DNA of 64,000 bases from Cordilura impudica (Eukaryota > Arthropoda > Insecta > Diptera > Scathophagidae). The DNA lies in the NCBI GenBank assembly GCA_963682025.1, contig OY821519.1, forward strand, positions 186,001 to 250,000, written 5' to 3'. This document shows positions 12,086-24,000 of the stretch, in pieces (position 1 is the first letter of the stretch; each line of letters begins with the position of its first letter). Below the pieces are notes generated by a model, which worked only from the letters and a program-made list of their open reading frames with translations, searched no databases and had not been told where the DNA came from. A program made the position numbers and the translations under genes.

Positions 12086-15000
12086 GTAGGTTAATGTTTA
12101 ATAAATTTGTTCTCAATGTATAATAACATATTAATACATTTATGTGTACATGCATTCACAGGTTATTTGGAGTTGAAAGATTCGCACATTCAATTGGGTC
12201 CTAAAGTCGAACGAAATGAATGGGGTGACTTAGTATTACACTATTGGCCTATTTTATTGATAGTCCTTTTAGTAGGTCTTTTAGTTGCCTCGATGCCCAT
12301 AATAGGGTAAGTGTATTCATACCTTAGATATTTAATTCAAAAAGTAATCGATGATTTAATTACTTTTTGATAATTGTGCTGATCGAAGTGAAATCAATTG
12401 GTGATTGTTCTGCATAATGAAAGTATATTTAATTTGTTTTTGTCTCCGTGTTTTCGAATATATGGCGTGCTATAAAATTAAAAAATCATTCTAAATTGAC
12501 TACAGTGATCTTATGTAATCACCATTGCATTTTCGTCATATTTCCGGAAGACAAAAAAAAAAAAAAAAAATTGGAAACAGCAAATTCGGAGATGGTGAGG
12601 GAAATCGATCAGTTAATTTCACTTGAGTCATCTCAGTTGTATATTAGTTTCTGTAGTATTAAATTTTATTACTTTTGGATTACACTGTGGAACAAATTCA
12701 GGTTAGCAAAAGTTAGGTCGATTCTGAGAGTGAGGGGTGAAAATAGAGGCTAAATTAGAAGACCCGTATCGCGGCGTTTGTTTATGTTAGTTCGAATTTT
12801 TATTTTAATCGACCTTCGAGCTTTGCAGTCAAATGCCGATTTTCAGCATATTGTTTATATGGTTTTTTGGCTATAACTCGTCTACTAATTGATATTTTTT
12901 CAATCTGTAAAAGCCAAATTATTGTTAGAGACCTGTGCAACAATTAAAATTTTTTAAAAAATTGATTTGGAAAATTTTTGTGGTGCTTATGAAGCAAAAT
13001 GTTGGAAAAAATATTTTTTTCATGCTTTTTGAAAATATTTTCCACAAAACTAAGTCTTTTTTGCTTTCTGTTTGATCTATAATATGCTTCTCAGTTTCTT
13101 CAATAAATTTCATTTGAAAAGAAAATGGTCTTAGTCGATAATTTGCGTTAAAAATCCCAAAACCATTAAATAAATAGCGATTTAGGTAGAAGTAATTAAA
13201 AAGGGAAGTTCCAAGAATAATGAATTAGTTTTATTTCGTACAAGCGGAATAATTTCAAAAATGAAGATTCAGTTAAGACTCGAAACTCAGCCGAAGCTGA
13301 TGTCTATTAATTTTCGCTCGGTCGTGATAAAATTAGCTATTAATTTTTTTGGAACTTATTTCATTTTGTGAGTGATTTAAGGTTAGTGCATCGGTTTCAT
13401 AAAAATAACAAAAAAAAAAACATTGTATAATATATATTGTATTAAAAATGTCGGAGCCAAAATGTAAAATGGACCATTTTTGTAATGTTTGCGGACGTTT
13501 CATAGCAAGCGATGAAAAATGTGGCAATGCGAGTGATTTTTTTTTGGAAGCCTATAAACAATATTTCTCGCAAGAGTTTATCACTGACGTAAACTATGCC
13601 CCTAAAAAAGTTTGCTTTAATTGCTATTCAACTCTTATGCAATGGAAAATTGAAAAGAAGAAGGCTATGCCTTTTGGTATACCAATGATGTGGTTAGACA
13701 ACAGCCCGCATCAAGAAGAAAATTGCTATGGATGTATCAACTACCATAAAACTTTGATTAGAAGGAAAACAAAGAATAAAACTTATGTAGCAGTGCCAAG
13801 TGTCCAATTACCATTACCGCACTCAGAAATCGTTCCAGTAACAGTTGTTTTACTAATTCCGAATTCTTGGAACTTCTCTTTTTAATTACTTCTACCTAAA
13901 TCGCTATTTATTTAATGGTTTTGGGATTTTTAACGCAAATTATCGACTAAGACCATTTTCTTTTCAAATGAAATTTATTGAAGAAACTGAGAAGCATCAG
14001 CTATCAGCGCTGGTTGTATAAAACGACAAATCTAATCGCAACTTGGTTAAATTTTCAAAGTTTGATTGCTCTTATCAAGTTCTATTGTTGAACCTCCCCT
14101 TTATTTCGGAAATTAATGTTTATTTGAAAAATTTGTCAATCCATGCACAAAAAAAAAAAAAAAAAAAAAAATCCTGCGACATTTTACGAAAAAAAAATCG
14201 TAGCCAATTTTTTCGTAGCATATTTCTTTTATTTTGTGAATGGATTTTTAACAAAGCCTTTTGAAATTTTTCGAAACTAGCAAAATCTTTCGTATATCAA
14301 AAATATTTAACGAAAATAATGAGGAAAATTTCGCCTCAATATTATGTCGTAGAATGTGAAATAAATTTTATTGCATGATTTTGATGTTTTCATTAGCGCA
14401 AAAATTGCGCCTGGGAGAGCTAAGTCCTCTAGAACCATTTTAGCCCTCCAGATTATTATATTAATTTTTACATTTTAATTATTTATCGTTTTAGATATTT
14501 ATTAAATTAATATTTATTAAATTAATAAATTATATATATATATATATTAATATATTAATATATATATATAATATATATATAATATATATTAATATATTAA
14601 TATATATATATATATATTAATATATTAATATATATATTAATATATATATATATATTAATATATTAATATATATATATATACATTTTCTTTTATTTAATAG
14701 AGAAATGTTTGTAAGTGTATAAATAATTATCAAAATATATTAATTCATCTAAATGTTTACAAAATTATTGTATTTCAGTATACAAATAAATTAATATAAT
14801 ATATTTATATAATTCTGCAAAATTTTATGAAATATACGACTGGCTAGAGTACAGCTCAAAAGTCGAAAAAGCGTTTTGTTTTTATGTCGAAATTTTAGTT
14901 CAATATTAAATTTAGTTCAAATTTAAAAAATGCTTAATTTTGAGGCAACATTCGAAACGAATCGAAGAAACGCGTGGGTAACTCAAAATGTTTATAGATA

Positions 15001-18000
15001 AAATTGATTAGCATACATTTAGGCTCTTATAAAATTATTTATTAACAATCCCATTTATATTTCTTTGTGTGTTCATCAAATATTTATAATGAAATTTAAT
15101 GAAATTTAATGAATTTTATCTAAAAATTCACAATTTATTTAACTTAATTTAATTATTCATAAATTTTATATACACTGCGGTCAAAAAAATAGCACCAGGG
15201 TAAAAAGTCTTTCGTTAGATATTTGTAAACAGGTCAAACTGATTTCATTGAATACTTGTCATAAAATACTTACAAGACTGTGAAACAATATTAAATAACA
15301 AACTGTTGATGTAGTTCTTTATTTTATTACAAACTTTTTTTCAACTTTTTTAAAACAACTTAAAAACCACTCAGTCAAAAATATAGTACTACAGTACTTA
15401 TTGTATTAAAAAAAAATACTTAAACTAAAAATAAATAAAAATAAATTAACGATTTTGAATTCAATATTTTTATGATATCTTCTCATATTGAGATTAATAT
15501 TATGTTGCGTGTCCATTATTGGCAAATATCTCTGCACAACGTTTTTGCATCGATTTGCACCTCTACTTTGAAATTGATTTACAGCCATCCAAAGGGCTTC
15601 ATTACTGGTTGGCTATATTTGGGATACTCCCTTCTTTATATCTGTGCATAAATTCTCGATTGGATTTAGATCTGTGGACTGAGCTGGCCATTCCATCCTG
15701 TTTATTTTATTGTCTTAAAATCACTTTTTACAAGTTTGCTGGTATGCTTGCTGAAAGACCCAAACCAGCGTCATTTCCTCAGAAAGATATGGTAGCATTA
15801 CTTTCTGGAGGATATTAACGTAAACTGTCTTATCCAGGATTGTTCTGATTTTTCTGACGTAAGAACGCGAACAGTTTCCTCCACATAAAACAACTTTGGA
15901 TTCATCTGCCCAAAGAACATTTCTCCACTTTTCAGCTAGCCATTCCGAATAAATTCTAGCAAACTCCAAACGCTTTGCAACATGCGTTCGTGAGAGCAGG
16001 GGCACTTTCCAGTTGTTCAAATTGTTGTCTCGCAATCTCCGACGAATAGTTTCAACATTTGCGGACATACTTAGCTCTTTTTTTAGTTCCGTAGCTGGCA
16101 TAAATGTGGTCTTCTGGCATTGTCTGACCAAAGGCTTAACCATTAATGGTGACAAAACTCGCTTGCGACCACGTGTTTCAGATTTTTGAGTAAATTTTAT
16201 TGCATTTACAATCAATTTATTAGAGCATGATTTATGCTCAGTAACCATTTTTTTATAATAGCACGTTTTTCAGGTGTATAATGCTTTCCACGTCTCATTT
16301 CTATGAAAATAAATAACAAAATTTGTGATGAATTCTTTTATTTCTTTTTTGATCCTTTTTTTGAACTATTAAATCACTACTAATTATTTTTTTAACAATT
16401 TTAGTCATTCGGTGCTATTTTAATGACTGCACTGACGCATATAGATTTAAATAACATTGAAAGAAAAAAATGGAATGAAAAAATAAAATTTCCTAGAATT
16501 TGCACTCGAATTTCGAGTGCTGGGCTCTGCTAATATGTTTAAAAATACATGGAATGAAAGATCAATAAACTTGGAGCTAAAATTGGCAAGAACATTTATC
16601 CAAATGTAATCAAACTCTTGCAAGTTACTGCTTAGAATCAAAACATGGCTACGTTCTGCTATGCATCAAGAGAGATTGCCAAGATTTGCAGTTTTGATCA
16701 TTGAAAACGAACTTGATAAATATATGTATATCTGCTGAAAATTATCTTTGAGTAATACCAAATTATTTATCCAATTTAGTACGAGGGCGATCCCAGAACA
16801 ACCCGACCTGACGTATATCATATTCTTCTTTATTCATTGCCGAAAAGTTTTTACAGTACAATAAGAACATATTAATATTAAATGCTGATAAGGGTAACGT
16901 TACGGTGGCAATGAATAAAGAAGAATATGATATAAAAATGAACCATATAGTTGGAGATATGATGACGTACAAAAGATCTAATAAGGACCCCACGACTAAT
17001 TTACAGAGAAGAAACAATGAATTTGTTGACGAGCTACTAAATAAAAGTGTAATTTCGGAAATGGAGATAAGAAGAATAAAATCGGATGTGGCGACAGCTC
17101 CGAGAATATATGGACTTCCTGAAATCCATAAGGAAGATTATCCATTAAGGCCCATTTGTTCTAGCACCTTCATATAAACTATGCAAGTATATAACGGAAA
17201 TATTAAAGAAAATTACAGAGGACTCGATATACAACGTAAGGGATTCAGTGCAATTTAGGGATAAGGTTAAAAACATCACGATACAGGACGATGAAAGACT
17301 AATATCTTTCGATGTAGTGTCGTTATTTCCGAGCATACCTGTGGATCTAGCTAAAAGAATTAGTGAAGACAGATGGGGAGAGATTGCAGAATACACAAAT
17401 ATGACTAAAGAACTATTCTTACGCATTCTAAGATTCTGCATTAAAGACAATAGGTATTTTAAATATGATAATAAGATTTACACCCAGAAGAAAGGATTAC
17501 CCATGGGGTCATCGACTTCACCTATCGTTGCGGATATTGTGATGGAAAAACTTTTAGACACCTGTATTGGAAAGCTGACAAAAAACCCAAACTATTGACG
17601 AAATATGTAGATGATCTATTTAGTGTAGCAGGAGAAAGTGCAATAGAAAAAAATTATGACTAACCTTAATAGTTTTCACCCCAGCATTAAGTTCACGATT
17701 AAATATGAGTTACCGTATCTAGATACAATTGTAATAAGAAATAAAAACAATCTAAAAGTAAATTGGTATCAAAAACCAAGTGCATCAGGTCGAATAATTA
17801 ATTTCTATTCTAAACACCCAAAGAAAATAATAATAAATACGGCCAATAACCTTATAAAAAGTGTTCTCAACATTAGTGATGTGGAATTTCACAAAGAAAA
17901 TATAGAGAAGCTAAGGGACATATTATATAATAATAATTTTCCTAAAACTGACAAATAAATTGATTCGTGACTATGAAAAAACAAAAAACATCTCAAATAT

Positions 18001-21000
18001 TAAACAAGATGCGAAAATTTACAAAACATTAACATATGTTCCAGAATTATCTGAATGATTTGAAAAATCTAAATTATTTAATGAAGAAAACTACAAGGTG
18101 GCTCATAAATCGGACAATACTCTTGCCATATTGTACAGCAAAACAAAGGACAAATAGAAAAATTAGAAAAATGTAATGTTATATATAAAATACCTTGCAT
18201 TGGCAACGAGTCTGATAACTGCGGAAAAGTTTATGATGGTACAACGAAAAACAAATTAAAAACAAGGATAGCAGGCCACAAATCTGACCAACGGTTAAGA
18301 AATAACAATTCGTAAAAAAAAACAGCATTAGTGAACCACTGTGCAAGAGAAAACCTCTCTCCTGACGTTGAGAACGTAAAAGTTTTACTGTGTGAAAGCA
18401 ATTACAAAAAACGTTACATGTTAGAAACGCTGAACATCATAAATGTACCAACAAATAAGAGAATTAACTTCAAAGCAGACACAGAAAGTTGCGTTCAAAG
18501 CAGTGGTGGCCATCGAGAGAATTGAGTTAGTAATAGTGTTTATGAGCATGTGTTAGTTGTACTACACTGATCGAAATCCATGGACGTAACACAATGCCGA
18601 TTTAAAATGGGTTTGTGTAGATTTTGTATTAATGTTTCTATGAATGACTAAAAGGGAAAATAGTTGAGTTCACGAAGAATATGGTAAAATTTAAAATATA
18701 TTTTGTTGTTTTACAATTTTAAATCTTAAATTCTGAAAATGTAAAACAAAATGTGAAGAACATTTAATCTCTTTTATCCATAAGTTTGGAGTTTATTAAA
18801 TCAAATAAGTAATAATAAGTAAAAAAATAGCAAAACTTAAAATTATGTTACCAAAAACTAAAAAACCAAAAATTAAAAAAAATGTATAAAAGGCAGCTAT
18901 AATGTTGTCAAATGGAGGCGACGTATGTTATTTATAAAATTTTTTTAATTTATAGCAGATTCAACTGCTTTGCGTAATTTAGTTTATCAAGTCTTCGAAA
19001 TTTTTTCCAACATTTTTGGTTCCTTTTAAACAAATATTCTCTGTGTATGAATTTCAAAAAGCAATGCGACATAGACCTGCTTTGTTCACTTTTACTCTTT
19101 GGTGAGTATGTTTGCTTTCGTTCGGCTGTATACATATAAGCACCAGCGTGCTTGGTACGGCCTTCACTGGTTCAAAGCTACAGACATCTAGTTAACAAAC
19201 GATCATAGTGCACGAGCACCAGCGTGCTTGGTACGGCCTTCACTGGTTCAAAGCTACATACATCTAGTTAACAAACGATCATAGTGCAGTATTAATATTT
19301 ATAATAAAAATTTTTACTCAGTGCAATAACTATTGGGGAGACAATAGTTTTTTAAGAATTTTGTGATAATATTTAATGTGAGAATTTTTGTTGTTTTGTA
19401 ATTAAATTTCTGTTATAATAATGTTCGTTTATATGTATGCATATGTTTTAGATAAATCCTTGAGGATGCTATTCGACGAATAGCGAAATATTGGAATAAA
19501 ATAAAGAAACAATTTTTGAAAATACGACCTTGAGCTCGATTAAATAATTTTTTAATTAACAAACGACAGGTCAAATAAAATATTACATCTTTTAAAAAAA
19601 ATAATTTTTCAACATTTCTATAGAAAAAAGTGATTTTTTTCCTGAGGTTAACATATTGCGGGTATTACAGTATAGAAGGTATGCAATTTTAGTTAGGTAT
19701 GTTACATACCGTCGGAAAGGTTAATTTGTCTAGATTCTCAGTGTATGCTTTATTTTTAAGGTTTTGGAAACACTTGCACGCTAATAAGAAAAAATTCAAA
19801 TTAGTGGATATGCTAAAAATTGAAATTCCGTTGTCTTGAGTTACAAAACATTTTTTTTGATAGATATCCCACTCGCATCCCACTAAGCCTCCAAAAAGCT
19901 CTTAAAGGAAAAAACCTAAGCTTTATTTTGAGACAAAAAAAAAAAAATTTCCTTTTTGAAAAAGAGTCAAAAAAATTTTGATTTTGAAAAAAAGGTCAAC
20001 AAATTTTTTTTTTTGAATTCTTTTTTCCGAAAGACAGAAGAAATAGCTATTTAAACTATTTGGGACAAAATTTTCTAAGAACAATAGGTAAAAAGTTACA
20101 TGGATGAGAAAAAACACCTGTTTGGTCAAAATGTTAAATTTTGACCCCCTCTAACTCAGAGAGTTCTGGACCGATCTTGTTGAAAAATTGTGTCTGAGCT
20201 GCTATCCAATAGGACTAACCTTGGTGTAAATTTCATTCCGATCGGAAGACATCGGGCTTAAAAGTTGGATCACTTGACATGAAACGCCCAAAATATATTA
20301 ATTCTTACATTTCGTATTTTTCCAAGAATACTACAAGAAAGCGACTTATCCAAGCAAAACTTTTCTTGTTAATAAAATACGTTAAGTTTAAATTTGACAT
20401 TTCACAGTTGTATAAAAGTACAAAGTTGTATTATAAATAAAACACTTTTATTTATTTGAATAAATGGTTTTATTTATTAACTTTGCTGAGCTGAACAATT
20501 TAGCTCTTAGAATGGTCAAAGCAAAAGTGTGTCGATTGAACAAAATCGAACACTATTTATACTTAAAATAAACTTACAAAGTTGCTTAAATTAACGTGAA
20601 GAAATGTAGCATTGGACAGAACATCTTTGGTCAATTTTATATGTATATCTCAACAATCGTTGTACAACACCAAAAGGGTTGACTGTTACAGTAGGTACCG
20701 TAGCAGCTTAATTGCACACAGCACTACTTGAGTACTCTAAATCTAGAGCACTAGAATTATTGTATAAGCAGTGCTGATCGTGTTGGTAGCTTTAATTATT
20801 TTGTGTGTAACATGATCACTCTTTATATTTTATTACCCAAAAATGTTCTTGTTGGTAATGATGACTTATAGTTTATGCTACAGTATAAAGTACAAAGAAA
20901 ATATAATAAAAAGGGAATAATAAAGGTGTTGTCATAGTAGCGGTTTTGTGGCAGCGGTGCTGCTATGGGTCGGCGACATAAAGATATCTAGCTTATGTTG

Positions 21001-24000
21001 ATCTCAGACTGACGACAACAAATATGCATTTGCATAAAAGTCCGGGCCCTAATCATCAGACAGTAAAACTATATCATCCGCATACATAAGCAAACGTATA
21101 TTTATATCATCTACCAACAACCTCCCAAATGTTCATGGAGGTCATTTAAGTACAGCGTAAAGAGCAATGGGGACCGGAGACATCCTTGTTTAACGCCAGT
21201 ATAAGTTTCAAATTATTCAGAAAAAACTTTTCCTGTCCACACTGCGGACTTTGTATGTTTGTACACATTTTCAATAAGGTTGACCACTTTCGTTGACATA
21301 CCTAATGAATGTAGCTTATATACAAGAGGTTTCCTCGGCACTCTATCAAAGGCGGCTTTAAAGCCAACAAAAAAAGCGTAAATCTTTTTCGTTTTGTTCA
21401 GGTTATAATTGACTATTACTGAAATTATAAATTTTATCTACTGTTGAATAGTGTGGTCTGAAGACGGATTATAATTCATTTAGAATATTATTTTGTTCAA
21501 CCCAATTTGTAAGCCTAGAATTTATAATTCCCATAAAGGTTTTGCAACACAGTTCATAAAGGAAATTCCTCTGTAATTGCAAGTCGTATTTACGTCGTAT
21601 TTACTCCTTTCCTGCCTTTCCCGTTTCAAAAATTATATTAAAGGCGTTAGAAAGTTGTATAAGAAATTCGTCTGTAGAATATTTAAACATTTCATACGGC
21701 ACTCTATCCGCTGCAGGTGCTTTATCTTATTTTGTCTTTTTGATGATGTTTTTAATCTCCTGTAGAGTAATATTTGTGTCCACATCATAATCCACATGAT
21801 ACATTGGTGCATATTGGATGTATTTTGAAAAATTCGGTTGGTTAAGTAACGACTCGAGATATATTCTAAATTCATCAGCCGGTATAGATGCTCCAATTTT
21901 AAGACAATCCTCTTATTTCTCTAGCTAATTTCCACCATTCCTTAGAATCATTTATCTTATTGATTTTATTGTTAATTTCATCATTATACTCCTTTTTTCG
22001 TTTTCTACATTCACTTACGTACTCAAAATTTGCCTGCAGGTCTTTATCTTGTGGATTATTTGTTTTTCTAAATTCATCAAGCGATTCGAATGCTTTTTCT
22101 CGGCGTTCATACATTTGAAATTAAATCACTTGGATTTTAATATGGGGGTATTTTTGTTGGGTGTTTGGTAAAGATTTATTGATTACATTTATCAGTTGTT
22201 TTAAATTCATAAATACTCCTTGGACATTTTGCAAATTTTTGTTGAGATTTTGTTGATAATTATCTTTGTATGAATCTTTCCATCTAAGCTTTGGCAGTAG
22301 ATTTAATTTTTTATTATCTTCACAAGAATTTTTGAAAGATTCATACAAAGATAATTATCAACAAAATCTCAACAAAAATTTGCAAAATGTCCAAGGAGTA
22401 TTTATGAATTTAAAACAACTGATAAATGTAATCAATAAATCTTTACCAAACACCCAACAAAAATACCCCCATATTAAAATCCAAGTGATTTAATTTCAAA
22501 TGTATGAACGCCGAGAAAAAGCATTCGAATCGCTTGATGAATTTAGAAAAACAAATAATCCACAAGATAAAGACCTGCAGGCAAATTTTGAGTACGTAAG
22601 TGAATGTAGAAAACGAAAAAAGGAGTATAATGATGAAATTAACAATAAAATCAATAAGATAAATGATTCTAAGGAATGGTGGAAATTAGCTAGAGAAATA
22701 AGAGGATTGTCTTAAAATTGGAGCATCTATACCGGCTGATGAATTTAGAATATATCTCGAGTCGTTACTTAACCAACCGAATTTTTCAAAATACATCCAA
22801 TATGCACCAATGTATCATGTGGATTATGATGTGGACACAAATATTACTCTACAGGAGATTAAAAACATCATCAAAAAGACAAAATAAGATAAAGCACCTG
22901 CAGCGGATAGAGTGCCGTATGAAATGTTTAAATATTCTACAGACGAATTTCTTATACAACTTTCTAACGCCTTTAATATAATTTTTGAAACGGGAAAGGC
23001 AGGAAAGGAGTAAATACGACGTAAATACGACTTGCAATTACAGAGGAATTTCCTTTATGAACTGTGTTGCAAAACCTTTATGGGAATTATAAATTCTAGG
23101 CTTACAAATTGGGTTGAACAAAATAATATTCTAAATGAATTATAATCCGTCTTCAGACCACACTATTCAACAGTAGATAAAATTTATAATTTCAGTAATA
23201 GTCAATTATAACCTGAACAAAACGAAAAAGATTTACGCTTTTTTTGTTGGCTTTAAAGCCGCCTTTGATAGAGTGCCGAGGAAACCTCTTGTATATAAGC
23301 TACATTCATTAGGTATGTCAACGAAAGTGGTCAACCTTATTGAAAATGTGTACAAACATACAAAGTCCGCAGTGTGGACAGGAAAAGTTTTTTCTGAATA
23401 ATTTGAAACTTATACTGGCGTTAAACAAGGATGTCTCCGGTCCCCATTGCTCTTTACGCTGTACTTAAATGACCTCCATGAACATTTGGGAGGTTGTTGG
23501 TAGATGATATAAATATACGTTTGCTTATGTATGCGGATGATATAGTTTTACTGTCTGATGATTAGGGCCCGGACTTTTATGCAAATGCATATTTGTTGTC
23601 GTCAGTCTGAGATCAACATAAGCTAGATATCTTTATGTCGCCGACCCATAGCAGCACCGCTGCCACAAAACCGCTACTATGACAACACCTTTATTATTCC
23701 CTTTTTATTATATTTTCTTTGTACTTTATACTGTAGCATAAACTATAAGTCATCATTACCAACAAGAACATTTTTGGGTAATAAAATATAAAGAGTGATC
23801 ATGTTACACACAAAATAATTAAAGCTACCAACACGATCAGCACTGCTTATACAATAATTCTAGTGCTCTAGATTTAGAGTACTCAAGTAGTGCTGTGTGC
23901 AATTAAGCTGCTACGGTACCTACTGTAACAGTCAACCCTTTTGGTGTTGTACAACGATTGTTGAGATATACATATAAAATTGACCAAAGATGTTCTGTCC

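Larger units (their letters stand above)
16842..19551 (+). mobile_element. Penelope-like retroelement (PLE) 1
   Basis: RT followed by a GIY-YIG endonuclease domain, the diagnostic order of Penelope-like elements. The coding part is 16860-18525. The 3' part holds a 76-bp tandem repeat (19139-19288) and a hammerhead-like motif (19458-19488), and ends near gaccttgagctcgattaaat at about 19545, right against the palindrome. The 5' end is truncated in the N-terminal part of the ORF. Confidence 0.8.

Noticed and set aside
14524..14682. Possible matrix-attachment or origin site in the AT tract
   Set aside because: Only a microsatellite is visible. No further support.
21577..23037. Paired identical ORFs on opposite strands
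   Set aside because: They are the two arms of the palindrome, not separate genes.
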